64,000 nt of DNA from Limnoglobus roseus (GTDB lineage: Bacteria > Planctomycetota > Planctomycetia > Gemmatales > Gemmataceae), in assembly GCF_008254045.1 (NCBI RefSeq), contig NZ_CP042425.1, forward strand, positions 7,578,163 through 7,642,162, given 5' to 3'. The position numbers were made by a program, and so were the translations under genes. Positions 35,361 to 44,511 of the stretch are shown here, piece by piece (the stretch's first letter is position 1; the number at the start of each line of letters is the position of its first letter). The notes beneath the pieces were generated by a model. That model was given only the letters and a program-made list of their open reading frames with translations, was not told the origin of the DNA and did not search any database.

Positions 35361-36377
35361 ATGGTCATTCGAACCGCGTCTCGACGGTCCGCGTTCACGC
35401 TCATCGAGCTACTCGTCGTCATCGCCATCATCGCCATTCTGATCGGCCTGTTGCTCCCCGCGGTGCAGAAAGTTCGCGAGGCGGCGGCCCGCACGCAGTG
35501 CGTCAACAACTTGAAGCAAATCGGCCTCGCGTTTCACGGATACCAGGACGTGAACAAGGCCCTGCCCCACGGCGGCATGGACGGTCGGCCGACGGGCCAG
35601 ACGTTCCAGACGTGCTGCAACTGGGACGACACGACGCAGGCGGCGAAGGAAGCCGCCGGACAAAAGTCGAACCGCGACGGGTTCAACTTCCGGTACCAAA
35701 TCCTGCCGTACATTGAGCAAGGCCCGTTGTACGACCGGGTGCCGCGGGCGGACCTGTACAACGCCGCCGTGAAGGTTTATTACTGCCCGAGCCGCCGGGC
35801 CCCGACGGTGTACAGCGGGGCCGGCCGGTGCGATTACAATGGCAACGCCGGCACACAATTCTCCAACGGGACGCCGACCGCCACATCGACGGCGACGGGC
35901 GGCGGCGACGGCGTCGTTCAGCGGGCGACCCTGGCCCCTCTCCAGTTGGTCAACATCACCGACGGCACGTCGAACACGGTCATGGTCGCCGAGAAGTGGC
36001 TGCACCCGCAGCGGTTCAACGCCGACGGCGGGGACAACGAACCGTACGTCAACGCCGGGTGGGACGAGTGCGTCGTGCGGATGGCCGGCGGCACGTACAC
36101 CTACGAGTACAACAACGGCAAGCCGGCCGTCCAGGGCACGAACATGCGGACGATCCCCCGGACGCCGCAGTACGACCTCGACGCCCCGTACGTCGTGGAC
36201 AGTGCCGGTGCCAGCGTCACGATCTGGAACCAGCAGTTCGGTTCCATCCACCCCGGCGCGATGAACGCGGTCATGTCCGACGGGTCGGTCCGCTCGGTCA
36301 AGTACACCGTCGATGCGAACACGTGGATCGCGGCCTGCACCCGCAACGGCGGCGAGACGGTCTCGTTGGACAACTAA
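35361..36377 (+). CDS. DUF1559 prepilin-like protein
   Basis: A 338-residue protein with GGAGG seven bases before the ATG. The N-terminus is a type IV prepilin/pseudopilin leader, RRSAFTLIELLVVIAIIAIL, with the Phe and Glu of the methylation motif. It is followed by IGLLLPAVQKVREAAAR and CVNNLKQIGLAFHGY, the DUF1559 hallmark. The C-terminal H-X9-DG end (IHPGAMNAVMSDGSVRSVKY) is also intact. This family is extremely expanded in planctomycetes and is thought to form pseudopilus or cell-surface structures. The two small lipoproteins directly downstream recur with DUF1559 genes. Confidence 0.95.
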   Translation: MVIRTASRRSAFTLIELLVVIAIIAILIGLLLPAVQKVREAAARTQCVNNLKQIGLAFHGYQDVNKALPHGGMDGRPTGQTFQTCCNWDDTTQAAKEAAGQKSNRDGFNFRYQILPYIEQGPLYDRVPRADLYNAAVKVYYCPSRRAPTVYSGAGRCDYNGNAGTQFSNGTPTATSTATGGGDGVVQRATLAPLQLVNITDGTSNTVMVAEKWLHPQRFNADGGDNEPYVNAGWDECVVRMAGGTYTYEYNNGKPAVQGTNMRTIPRTPQYDLDAPYVVDSAGASVTIWNQQFGSIHPGAMNAVMSDGSVRSVKYTVDANTWIAACTRNGGETVSLDN

Positions 36378-36467
36378 CCCGTTCACTCCTTCCCCCCGCT
36401 CGCGACCGCACCGCGGTCCGGGCGCCCCAACCTTTCCTCAACCGTTCACCCTGGGAGTGGTTCAACC

Positions 36468-36677
36468 ATGCGAGTTTGGATTATCACCGCCACGATCGCG
36501 TTGACCGGGTTCGCCGGATGCGGTCCCAAAGGTCCCGAGCCGACGACGCCAGAAATCATTGCGGCGCAGAAGAAGGCGGAGCAGGAGGTTCAATCCGCCG
36601 AATCGGCGATGCAAAAGAAGCAGCCGAAGACGGTCCAAAGGAGTGCAGAAGACGAAGAGCGAGCACGGCAACGGTAA
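36468..36677 (+). CDS. Small lipoprotein with charged helical tail
   Basis: A 69-residue protein with a lipoprotein signal (MRVWIITATIALTGFAGC, lipobox FAGC). After it comes a short Pro-containing linker and a Lys/Glu/Gln-rich helix (EIIAAQKKAEQEVQSAESAM) likely to be a coiled coil. The gene sits 90 bases after the DUF1559 stop and 80 bases before the next lipoprotein, all on the plus strand. It would be anchored in a membrane facing the periplasm. The function is unknown. Confidence 0.75.
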   Translation: MRVWIITATIALTGFAGCGPKGPEPTTPEIIAAQKKAEQEVQSAESAMQKKQPKTVQRSAEDEERARQR

Positions 36678-36757
36678 TCGGCCCCTCGACAAATTCTTGA
36701 GCCTGCCCGTGGACGAGCGAGGGCAGGCCGCTCGGTTTCCCAGTTCCGGAGTCCCGT

Positions 36758-37222
36758 ATGATCCGACGACGATGGCCGGCCGTCTTGGCGCTGAGCCTGC
36801 TCCTTCCCTTCGCGGGCTGCGGCGACACGCCGGCGGTCGGCGAACTCCACCCGCTCACCGGCACCGTCCACCGCCAAGGCCGGCCGGCATCGCGGGGCGG
36901 CATCATCTTCACCCCGATCAGCGGCACGAGCGGCGGTTGGGTCTTCGACGCCTCGGTGAACGCCGACGGCACCTTTGCCGCCCGCACGAGTCGCCTCGGC
37001 GAGTCCCCGATCGTCTTCCGCCCCGGCATCCGGGTGGGGGCCTACCGCGTGACGTACCACCCAACGAGCGACGGCTCGAAGATGGGGTTAGACGTGGACC
37101 TGCCGGACCCGATCACGGTCGAGGTGAAGGACAATCACGTCGATCTCACCCTACCGGACGAGATGCCGAAAGGCATGGGTGCCCCGCGGGACGACGCGCC
37201 GGCCGCGGCCAACATCAAGTAA
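36758..37222 (+). CDS. Lipoprotein with carboxypeptidase-regulatory-like beta domain
   Basis: A 154-residue protein with lipobox FAGC after MIRRRWPAVLALSLLLP. The mature part (LTGTVHRQGRPASRGGIIFT, VNADGTFAARTSRL, GAYRVTYHPTSDG) follows the transthyretin/CarboxypepD_reg pattern seen in planctomycete lipoproteins encoded after DUF1559 genes. It is probably a structural or scaffold protein on the cell surface. It forms a plausible operon with the two preceding genes. Confidence 0.85.
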   Translation: MIRRRWPAVLALSLLLPFAGCGDTPAVGELHPLTGTVHRQGRPASRGGIIFTPISGTSGGWVFDASVNADGTFAARTSRLGESPIVFRPGIRVGAYRVTYHPTSDGSKMGLDVDLPDPITVEVKDNHVDLTLPDEMPKGMGAPRDDAPAAANIK

Positions 37223-37399
37223 CACGACAGAGGGTCAAGCCGCGCAGGATGTACCTATTTGGCCCGTTAAATGGTGATCCGCGTTCTGGCGCAACTCCTC
37301 AGCGACGGACGCGACTGATCAGCCTCGTCCACCTGGCCACGGCGATGAAAGAAGTAGAAGTCCGACTGGGCTTGCCGCCGTGAGTATGGGTCAAGAGCA
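37223..37399. other. Convergent intergenic gap, nothing recognised
   Basis: It lies between the plus-strand lipoprotein and the minus-strand receiver gene, which converge. No T-tailed hairpin was found. Confidence 0.35.
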
Positions 37400-37807
37400 T
37401 CAAACCGACGGCCCCATCCGTTGGCGGTCGCCCCGCGTCCGTTCGGCCCAGGTGAGGAGGTCGAGGATCACTTTGGGGTTGACTGGCTTGACGAAGTGGA
37501 ACGGGATGTTGGCCCACACCGACCGGGTGCGGTTAGCGTCGGCCGCGTGCCCGGTGACGGCAACGATTACCGGCCGGGGCCGGGCGGTCGCGAGTTGCTC
37601 GGCCACCGCCCACCCGTTCATCTCCGGCATCATGAGGTCGAGGACAACGACGTCCGGCGGAGCCTCGGCGGCCAAGCGGAGGGCAACGGACCCACTGTAC
37701 GCGGTCCGCACGGGGTACCCGTTGAGCGTCAGGAAGGTGGCCAGCGAATCGGCCGCGTCTGCGTTGTCATCGACGACGAGAATGGACAGGGGTAGACGAT
37801 CGGTCAA
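37400..37807 (-). CDS. Single-domain response regulator (CheY-like)
   Basis: A 135-residue receiver with no output domain. Its visible landmarks are LSILVVDDNADAADSLATFL (acidic pair), phospho-Asp D57 in VVLDLMMPEMNG, the Thr of VIVAVTGHA and the Lys of FHFVKPVNPKVI. No ATG is available. I chose TTG at 37807 (TDRLPLSI) because it leaves the normal spacing before the first strand; the long frame above it is antisense-like. Such stand-alone receivers usually relay phosphate from hybrid kinases or act allosterically, so the large kinase at 28013 is a candidate partner. That link is inference. Confidence 0.82.
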   Translation of the reverse strand: MTDRLPLSILVVDDNADAADSLATFLTLNGYPVRTAYSGSVALRLAAEAPPDVVVLDLMMPEMNGWAVAEQLATARPRPVIVAVTGHAADANRTRSVWANIPFHFVKPVNPKVILDLLTWAERTRGDRQRMGPSV

Positions 37808-37900
37808 GGGAACGGTCTCTCGGGGCGACCGAGTGGGGCAAGCTACTGGCTTGATAGCAGGTGGCCGGCGCAACTGCCACTGAGATATCGGCGAATTGCT

Positions 37901-38110
37901 TTGCCCCGACTTAACGGACAGGTTAAGGGTGAGGGCACGTGCGGCAAGAAGGTCGAAGTGGTGGGCCACGTCGAGGGGATCGCGATCAGGTTGACGCGGG
38001 AAGACAGCCCGGTCGGTCAGCACCACTTCGTCCACACCACCTGGGTCAGACGGGTCCACGAGAAATACGTTCACCTGACGAAGAACTCGGTCGAGACGGT
38101 GAGCGGGTGA
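37901..38110 (+). CDS. DUF2171-like small protein, possibly N-terminally truncated
   Basis: A 69-codon frame from TTG at 37901. The sequence CGKKVEVVGHVEGIAIRLTR, then GQHHFVHTTWVRRVHEKYVH and LTKNS, follows the DUF2171 pattern (G.....VDHVEGD.I.LT...P.GQHH.I...WV..VD..VHL...S). Several conserved positions are changed and the normal first 15 or so residues are weak. It may be a remnant. A strong plus-strand hairpin terminator follows 57 bases later, which supports past or present transcription in this direction. DUF2171 proteins are PRC-barrel-like and of unknown function. Confidence 0.5.
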   Translation: MPRLNGQVKGEGTCGKKVEVVGHVEGIAIRLTREDSPVGQHHFVHTTWVRRVHEKYVHLTKNSVETVSG

Positions 38111-38166
38111 AAGAGCGACGACGCGTGCTGTGTGGGCTAAGGTCGCCTGCATCGACAAGTTGCTTA

Positions 38167-38194
38167 CGGCCCGCCTCGGTTGAGGTGGGCCGTG
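38167..38194 (+). terminator. Intrinsic terminator, possibly bidirectional
   Basis: ACGGCCCGCCTC - GGTT - GAGGTGGGCCGT forms a 12-bp stem (one G-T wobble) with a 4-base loop, followed on the plus strand by GTTGTTGTTCC. On the plus strand it would end the DUF2171-like gene. On the minus strand it lies 15 bases past the stop of the PdeM gene and so could also end the four-gene repair operon. Confidence 0.7.
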
Positions 38195-38208
38195 TTGTTG
38201 TTCCCAAG

Positions 38209-38856
38209 TCATGCAGGAACAGGAATGACTTCGTCGTCCGCGATCACGTAGACCCGGTCCTCGACACCCGGCCGGACGTTCGCCGTGCCAGTGAAAGACC
38301 CGAAGGCGGGCAGGACGGCAACCCGTATGCCGAGCCAGAAACACGGCAGCGACAGGGTTTGTCGGCCGGCACCGAAGAGGCGGAAAGCCGGGTGCAGGTG
38401 ACCGGCCAAGACATACCCTACCTCGGAGGACTCGGGATGATGCCGGTACACGAACGGCCCATCGGCAACGTCGTCGGACCGCCAGTCGCCGCTCCACGCT
38501 TCCGGGGGTAGACCGGCCCGGTCGTGGTTGCCCTTCACGACTTCAATCTGCACTTCGGGTCGCTCGATCCGCCAGTCCGTCAGCTCACTCATGATCCCGG
38601 GCGTTCGGCCCGACCGCGCGTGCCAAAAGTCTCCGAGGACGACCAGTCGCGTCGCGCCGGTGCGGTCCAGAGCCGTGGCGAGTCGGGCGAGGGTCGAGGC
38701 GGTTCCGCCGGGTACGGCGATACCCTCGGCCCGAAAGGTGTCGGCCTTCCCGAAGTGCAGGTCCGCGACGATCAACGTCTGCCGCCGCGGCCAGAAGGCG
38801 GAGCGGTCGGCCCGAAGTTCGATCCGCTCGCCGCAGAGTTCGATCGCCGCGCTCAC
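38209..38856 (-). CDS. pdeM: Ligase-associated DNA damage response endonuclease PdeM
   Basis: A 215-residue calcineurin-like phosphoesterase with all metal motifs: ADLHFGK (D32, H34), GDFWH (75-79), GNHD (109-112) and GHLH (152-155). This matches PdeM, a Mn2+-dependent DNA endonuclease/phosphoesterase encoded with the LigD-like repair set. Its ATG overlaps the helicase stop (ATGA), making it the last gene of a four-gene operon. It presumably cleaves DNA intermediates produced by the partner exonuclease and helicase. Confidence 0.9.
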   Translation of the reverse strand: MSAAIELCGERIELRADRSAFWPRRQTLIVADLHFGKADTFRAEGIAVPGGTASTLARLATALDRTGATRLVVLGDFWHARSGRTPGIMSELTDWRIERPEVQIEVVKGNHDRAGLPPEAWSGDWRSDDVADGPFVYRHHPESSEVGYVLAGHLHPAFRLFGAGRQTLSLPCFWLGIRVAVLPAFGSFTGTANVRPGVEDRVYVIADDEVIPVPA

Positions 38857-41333
38857 TCGGCCTGCTCCCCCGCCCGCCGTTCAAGGGCGGCCGCCATCCG
38901 CTTGACCCGATCGGCCAGTTTCTCGGACGACACCGCTTCCCGCAGACGGTCAACGAGGAGTGGGAAGGCGAACGGCGAGGGGTGCCGAAGGCGGACCAGC
39001 ACGACTTCGCTCGCGTCAATCCGCTCGATCGCGCGGGCCAGGCGGCTGAACTCGAGTTGCCGGTCTAGCACCTCGCGTCGGGCCTGAACCAACAGGAGGT
39101 TATCCGGGTCGTACTCGCGGAACACGTCGTAGAACAGGCCGCTCGACGCCTGAAGTTGCCGGGCCGTGCGGCCCGCGTGCGGAAGGCCGGGGTTGACGAG
39201 GCCGGCCACCCGGGCCACCTCGCGAAACTGCCGCTTGGCGAGTTCCGTGGCGTTCAACGACGCCGCCACGTCGTCGGTCAGTTCTTCAGTCCGGAGCAGG
39301 AACTTCAGGCCGCTCGCGTCGACGTCTATCGGGTCGGGGGAGACGAGTTCGAACCCGTAGTCGTTGGCGGCGAGGGTGAACGTCTGGGGCCGCAGGCGGG
39401 ACAGGCGGTAGGCCGTCAGCGCGGCCAATCCCTCGTGGACGAGCCGGCCTTCGAACGGGTAGACGAAGAGGTGGTGGCCCGCGCGGGTCGTCAATTGTTC
39501 GACCAGTACCTCGTGCGACCGGGGGACGCGGGACCACCGGGCTTGCACGTCCAGGATGGGGCGCAAGGCCATCATTTCCGGCCCCTCGGTTCGGCCGCGG
39601 GCCGCCCCGTCGAACTGACGGCGGAGGGCGGCGGCCAGCGCGCCGGATAGCGGGAGTCGGCCCCCGGACCACCGCGGCACGGTGGTAGCCGGCCGTACCG
39701 TCCGCCGCACCCAAACGGTCATCTGGTACAAGCGGACGAACTCCAGCACGCGGCCGGCGAACGGGAAGCGGTCGCCAGCCTTCAGCCGCGCGGCGAACGA
39801 CTCCTCGACGGTCCCCAACCGCCCGCCGCGCAGGAACCGAACCTCGGTGCTGGCATCACTCGTGATCGTGCCGACCGACTGGCGGTGCCGCCGGGCGATT
39901 TTCGCATCGGCCACCACGTACCGGTCGGCGTCGAGTTCGACCCGGCGGAACTCGGGGTAGGCGCGGAGCGATTCGCCGCCGCGGGTGACGAAGTCGAGCA
40001 CCCACGCCCACTCGCCGTCGGTCAGCGTCTGGTACGCGCGGGTGGTGCGGACTTCGGCCAACAGCTCTGCGGGCCGGAACCCGCCGGCCAGGGCGGAGCT
40101 GACGAGGTGCTGGGCCAGCACGTCGAGCGGTTTGCCGACCGGCTCGCGGCCCTCGATTTCCCCGGCGGCGATGGCGGCGCGTGCGGCCGCGACTTCCGCG
40201 AGTTCTAGGACGTTCGTCGGCACGCACGTCACGCGGCTTGTTGTGCCGGGCTGGTGGCCACTGCGGCCGGCACGCTGGAGCAAGCGTGCCACCCCCTTCG
40301 GGCTACCGATTTGGAACACACGGTCCACCGGGGCGAAGTCAACGCCGAGGTCGAGGCTGGACGTGCAGACGACGCACCGCAGGGTGCCAGCGCGGAGTTG
40401 GTCTTCCACCCAGTCGCGGGCGGTGCGGTCGAGCGAGCCGTGGTGCAGGGCCATGCGGCCGGCCCAGTCCGGGCGGGCGGCCAGGATCGCTTGGTACCAC
40501 GTCTCGGTGTGGGACCGCGTGTTGGTGAAGATCAGAGCGGACCGCGATTCTTCGACCGCCGCCACCACTTGTGGGAGCAGCGTCAGCCCGAGGTGGCCGG
40601 CCCAGGGGAATCGCTCGACTGTCGGCGGCAGGATGCTATCGACGGCGACCGGCTTCGGGACGTGCCCGCGAACGGTCCGGCCGGGGCGGCCGGGGCCGAC
40701 GAGGGCTTCCATGGCGGTGTCGAGGTTGCCCAGGGTCGCGGACAGCCCCCACACGCGGAGGCCGGGCTGGAACGCGCGCAAACGAGCCAGGGCGAGTTCG
40801 GTCAGTACGCCGCGCTTGGACCCGAGTAGTTCATGCCACTCGTCCACGACGACGCACCGCAGGCCGGCGAACTTCTCGCGGGCGTCCGCGTGGGTCAGCA
40901 ACAACGTGAGACTTTCCGGCGTGGTGACGAACACCGTGGGCAATCGCTTGCGCTGGCGGGCGCGGGCGGCCGACGGCGTGTCGCCCGTGCGGACGCCCAC
41001 GTCCCAGGCCAGGCCGAGGGCCGCGAGCGGCGCCTGGAGTGACATCGCGGTGTCATTCGACAGGGCGCGGAGCGGCGTGACCCACAACACGCGGAGGGGC
41101 GGCGGGGCGGCCTGGGGCGGTTCGGCGAGGGCTTCGAGGACGGCCCCGAAGTATGCGGCATAGGTTTTCCCCGTGCCGGTGGCGGAGTGAATCAGCCCAC
41201 TTTCGCCGGCGCGGTAGGCGGCCCACACCTCCCGCTGAAATGCGAACGGCGTCCAGCCGCGGGCCGCCATCCACTGCTCGACGGTCGGCGGGTGGGGTGG
41301 GGCGGCCGGTGCGATCGGGGGCCGCCGTTTCAC
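38853..41333 (-). CDS. Ligase-associated Lhr-like DEXH helicase
   Basis: An 826-residue SF2 helicase of the Lhr-Core type. It starts at GTG 41333 (VKRRPPIAPAAPP), overlapping the ligase stop as GTGA; the open frame above is a shadow. Motif I is SATGTGKTY (50-58), motif II VVVDEWHELL (DEWH box), motif III LSATLGN and motif VI QRAGRSGHQPGTTSR. The C-terminal half contains the winged-helix and Lhr-specific beta-barrel regions. It is a 3'-5' ssDNA translocase that unwinds DNA or RNA:DNA hybrids and works with the ligase, exonuclease and PdeM encoded around it. Confidence 0.93.
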   Translation of the reverse strand: MKRRPPIAPAAPPHPPTVEQWMAARGWTPFAFQREVWAAYRAGESGLIHSATGTGKTYAAYFGAVLEALAEPPQAAPPPLRVLWVTPLRALSNDTAMSLQAPLAALGLAWDVGVRTGDTPSAARARQRKRLPTVFVTTPESLTLLLTHADAREKFAGLRCVVVDEWHELLGSKRGVLTELALARLRAFQPGLRVWGLSATLGNLDTAMEALVGPGRPGRTVRGHVPKPVAVDSILPPTVERFPWAGHLGLTLLPQVVAAVEESRSALIFTNTRSHTETWYQAILAARPDWAGRMALHHGSLDRTARDWVEDQLRAGTLRCVVCTSSLDLGVDFAPVDRVFQIGSPKGVARLLQRAGRSGHQPGTTSRVTCVPTNVLELAEVAAARAAIAAGEIEGREPVGKPLDVLAQHLVSSALAGGFRPAELLAEVRTTRAYQTLTDGEWAWVLDFVTRGGESLRAYPEFRRVELDADRYVVADAKIARRHRQSVGTITSDASTEVRFLRGGRLGTVEESFAARLKAGDRFPFAGRVLEFVRLYQMTVWVRRTVRPATTVPRWSGGRLPLSGALAAALRRQFDGAARGRTEGPEMMALRPILDVQARWSRVPRSHEVLVEQLTTRAGHHLFVYPFEGRLVHEGLAALTAYRLSRLRPQTFTLAANDYGFELVSPDPIDVDASGLKFLLRTEELTDDVAASLNATELAKRQFREVARVAGLVNPGLPHAGRTARQLQASSGLFYDVFREYDPDNLLLVQARREVLDRQLEFSRLARAIERIDASEVVLVRLRHPSPFAFPLLVDRLREAVSSEKLADRVKRMAAALERRAGEQAE

Positions 41334-42919
41334 CCCACCCCCTGAGCGAGGAGCGCCTTGACCTGTTCGAGCGTGTCGGCGTCTTCTGGCTTCTTGTCTG
41401 TCCGCCACCGGAGCATCCGGGGGAACCGCACCGCGACGCCGGACTTGTGCCGGCTGGACGCCTGAATGCCCTCGAAGCCGAGTTCGAAGACGAGTTCCGG
41501 CTTCACCGTGCGAACGGGGCCGAACTTCTCCCGCGTGTTCCGCCGGACGAACGCATCGACTTCGCCGATCTCGACGTCCGTCAGGCCGCTGTACGCCTTG
41601 GCGAACGGCACGAGTTGGTCGCCGTCCCAGACGCCAAACGTGTAGTCGGTGAACAGCCCGCTCCGCTTGCCGTGGCCCTGCTGGGCGTAGATCAGGACGG
41701 CGTCCACGGCGTACGGCTCGACCTTCCACTTCCACCAGTCGCCGCGGACCCGGCCGACGCGGTACGGCGACGCCCGCCGCTTCAGCATCATCCCCTCGAC
41801 CCGCCGCTCGCGGCTGGCGGCCCGCTGCCGGGCGAGCGATTCCCAGGTGTCGAACGCGATCCGCGGCGACAGGACCAGGGCCGGATGGTCTGCGGCTAGG
41901 ACTTCGAGCATCTCCCGCCGCTCGGACAACGGCCGGTCGCGGAGGTCAACGCCCCCGCCCTCGACCAAGTCGTAGGCCATCACCACGACCGGCACGTCGG
42001 CGAGGAGCTTCTTGCCGACGGTTTTGCGGCCGATGCGCTTCTGCAAGTCGGCGAACGGCTGGACGGCTCCGTCCTTCCAGGGCAAGATTTCGCCGTCGAG
42101 CACGGTGCCGTCGGGCAGCCGGTCGGCCATCGCCTTCAGTTCGGGGTAACGGTCGGTGACGAGTTCCTCACCGCGGGACCAAATGAACGACTGCCCGCCA
42201 CGGCGGACGACCTGCGACCGGATGCCGTCCCACTTCCACTCGGCCTGCCATTCGGCCGGCGGGCCGAGGGCGGCGGGGTCACCCTCCAATGGGTGGGCGA
42301 GGAAGAACGGGTACGGCCGGCTCAGGGCGGCGTCGGCCGCGTCGGCGGCGGTGACGCCGGCGTAGAACGCGGGGGTCGGCTCCCAGTGGCCCATGAGCCG
42401 GTGCGCGACCACGTCGCCGTCGAGGCCGGACACCTTCGCGATCGCGCGGGTGACGAGCAACTGCGACACACCGACACGGAACGCGCCGGTGATGAGCTTG
42501 TTCCAGACGAACCGCTGCGGCCGGTCGAGTTCCGCCCACGCGGCCAGGACCGACGCCTTCTGTTCGGCTTCCGATAGTTCCCGCAGGGGCAGCAGGCGGT
42601 CGTGGACCCACTCGGCCAGTGTCCGGTCGGACGCCGTCCCGCCGTCGGGCAGGAGCAGCGCGAGCGTTTCCGCCACGTCGCCGACCGCGTGGTAGCACTC
42701 GCCGAACAGCCACTCGGGAATGCCGGCCTGCTCCCACGCCCACGCCTTCAACCGCTTCGCCGGCACCGCCTGCCGGGGCTTGCGACCGCTCAGGAAGTAG
42801 ACCGCCCACGCCGCGTCGGCCGGCGGGACCGCGGCGAAGTACCGGGCCATCGCCTCGACCTTACGGCCGGTCCGCGTCGTCTGGTCGAGTTCCGCGTAGA
42901 GTTGAGCGAACGCCTTCAC
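41330..42919 (-). CDS. ATP-dependent DNA ligase (LADDR type)
   Basis: A 529-residue ligase beginning at GTG 42919, overlapping the exonuclease stop (GTGA). The N-terminal DNA-binding domain (AFAQLYAELDQTTRTGRKVE) is followed by the nucleotidyltransferase domain. The adenylated lysine is K229 in EWKWDGIRSQ. Other landmarks are LDGEILPW (motif III), VEGMMLKRR (motif IV) and DWWKWKVEP (motif V). The OB-fold domain closes the protein. It would seal nicks or double-strand breaks in the four-gene ligase-associated repair operon, as a specialised ligase beside the essential NAD-dependent one. Confidence 0.95.
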   Translation of the reverse strand: MKAFAQLYAELDQTTRTGRKVEAMARYFAAVPPADAAWAVYFLSGRKPRQAVPAKRLKAWAWEQAGIPEWLFGECYHAVGDVAETLALLLPDGGTASDRTLAEWVHDRLLPLRELSEAEQKASVLAAWAELDRPQRFVWNKLITGAFRVGVSQLLVTRAIAKVSGLDGDVVAHRLMGHWEPTPAFYAGVTAADAADAALSRPYPFFLAHPLEGDPAALGPPAEWQAEWKWDGIRSQVVRRGGQSFIWSRGEELVTDRYPELKAMADRLPDGTVLDGEILPWKDGAVQPFADLQKRIGRKTVGKKLLADVPVVVMAYDLVEGGGVDLRDRPLSERREMLEVLAADHPALVLSPRIAFDTWESLARQRAASRERRVEGMMLKRRASPYRVGRVRGDWWKWKVEPYAVDAVLIYAQQGHGKRSGLFTDYTFGVWDGDQLVPFAKAYSGLTDVEIGEVDAFVRRNTREKFGPVRTVKPELVFELGFEGIQASSRHKSGVAVRFPRMLRWRTDKKPEDADTLEQVKALLAQGVG

Positions 42920-43941
42920 GTCGGCGGTTCCTCGGGGGCCTGCGTCTCGTCCTCGTCGCCGAACCGCGTGGCGATCACGTCGGCGTCCGTCCCGTGGTCC
43001 CGCAACCACCGGGCCAAGACCGCGGCGAACCCGTGTGTGGCCAGCACGCGGGTCGCGCAGGTCTCGCGAATCGCCGTCAGCAGACCGGGCCAGTCGGCGT
43101 GGTCGGAAAGGACGAAACCGCGGTCGAGCGCCCGCCGCCGCCGCGCCCCGCGGACGCGCATCCACCCGGACGCCATCGCCCCGGACGCGGGTTCGAACTT
43201 CTTCGCCCACGGCGACCCGTCGGCCGACGGCGGCGCGATTACGAGAGCCCCGGCCCAGGCCTTCTTGCCACCCCGCACGCTTTCGCCGACTGCCGTCGTC
43301 GGCGGCAGTTCGATGCCACTCTCGCGGTACGCCTGGGTGATGCGCTCGACGGCCCCGTGCGTGAAGATCGGCCCGATGGTCGCGTCGACGCCGGCCAGCA
43401 CGCGCTGGGCCTTGCCGAGCGAGTACGCGAAGATTACGCTCGCCAGCCCGGCGTCGCGGTTCGCCCGCCACCAAGAGTTGACTTCGGCGAACAGATCGGC
43501 CGGCGCGTCCCAGCGATACACCGGCAGGCCGAACGTCGATTCCGTGATGAACGTGTGGCAGCGGACCGGCTCGAACGGCGTGCAGGTGGGATCGGCTTCG
43601 AGCTTGTAGTCGCCGCTCACGACCCAGATTTCGCCCCGATGTTCCAGGCGAACCTGGGCCGAGCCGAGGACGTGGCCAGCCGGGTGGAGCGAAACACTCA
43701 CGCCGTTGCGGACAACCGTTTCGCCGTACGCCAGGGGCGTGAGGTTCGGTGAACCGAGGCGGACGTCGAGCAGTCGGCGGCCGGGGGCAGCAGCGAGGTA
43801 AGAGCCGCACCCCGGTCGGGCGTGGTCGGCGTGGGCGTGCGTGATGACCGCCCGGCCCACGGGTTTCCACGGATCGATGTGGAAATCGCCGACCGGGCAG
43901 TACAGGCCGGCGTCGGTAATCTCAACGAGCGGAGCGGCCAC
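42916..43941 (-). CDS. Ligase-associated DNA damage response exonuclease (MBL-fold / CPSF-73-like)
   Basis: A 341-residue metallo-beta-lactamase-fold nuclease related to mRNA 3'-end processing factors. THAHADHARPG (HxHxDH) is present. VVSGDYKLEADPTCTPFEPV and ITESTFGLPVYRW supply further metal and beta-CASP residues, and LSDHADW and LATHGFA come near the end. I chose GTG 43941 because the residues before it are low-complexity; an ATG at 44022 in the same frame would add 27 residues. It is the first gene of the repair operon and overlaps the ligase GTG. Processing of DNA ends before ligation is the expected job. Confidence 0.88.
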   Translation of the reverse strand: MAAPLVEITDAGLYCPVGDFHIDPWKPVGRAVITHAHADHARPGCGSYLAAAPGRRLLDVRLGSPNLTPLAYGETVVRNGVSVSLHPAGHVLGSAQVRLEHRGEIWVVSGDYKLEADPTCTPFEPVRCHTFITESTFGLPVYRWDAPADLFAEVNSWWRANRDAGLASVIFAYSLGKAQRVLAGVDATIGPIFTHGAVERITQAYRESGIELPPTTAVGESVRGGKKAWAGALVIAPPSADGSPWAKKFEPASGAMASGWMRVRGARRRRALDRGFVLSDHADWPGLLTAIRETCATRVLATHGFAAVLARWLRDHGTDADVIATRFGDEDETQAPEEPPT

Positions 43942-44511
43942 GACGACCTCGGCAGCGGTACGGGCACGGCATTGTAGATCGCCCGCGGCCCCGGGAGTCA
44001 ACTCGAGTGCCGATTCTATCACCCTCGGCCTGCTCTTGGGCGGAAGTATGGGGAGATTAGCCCGCGACGGGTCGCGCGTTCTGCACCCAGAACGTGATGT
44101 CCCAGATCGACTTCAGCGACGACCCGCTTCTCCAAGAGCGGACCTTCTCGCACCTCGGCACGCAACACAAGTGACTCGCGCAGCCCAATGGGTGCCTTTT
44201 CCAATGCTGGAAGCCTCGATATGGGTGAGGAGGAACCGCACCGCGCCACGCCCCGGGCGTTTCATCCGTGTCCACGATCGACACCACGGTTTCGCCTTGC
44301 ACCCGCGCTTCCATCCGCACGGCCCTGTCCGGGGGAGTCGAAGTACAGCGTGTGGGGTAGTGAAAGGTCGAACCCGGCGAGCACGTTGTCGCGCAAATGG
44401 ATGCCGATGTTGTCGGTGGGGAGGGGCAGGGTAGTCGATCTCGTTTGCCCCCCGAACGACGCAACCCGCCTTGGTGGGCGGGTTGGTTCTCTGTCGTGTA
44501 ACAGATGCCGA
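43942..44511. other. Gap with scattered coding-like patches, possible degraded gene
   Basis: Minus-strand patches in changing frames look protein-like: PTDNIGIHLRDNVLAGFDLS, then RMEARVQGETVVSIVDTDET, then LEKRVVAEVDLGHHVLGAER. No frame joins them and no family was recognised. Either a gene decayed here or these are chance patches in GC-rich DNA. The promoter of the repair operon should lie near 43950-44050. Confidence 0.3.

Noticed and set aside
35409..36386. A 325-codon minus-strand frame opposite the DUF1559 gene
   Set aside because: It is the antisense of a gene with an unmistakable prepilin leader and DUF1559 signature.
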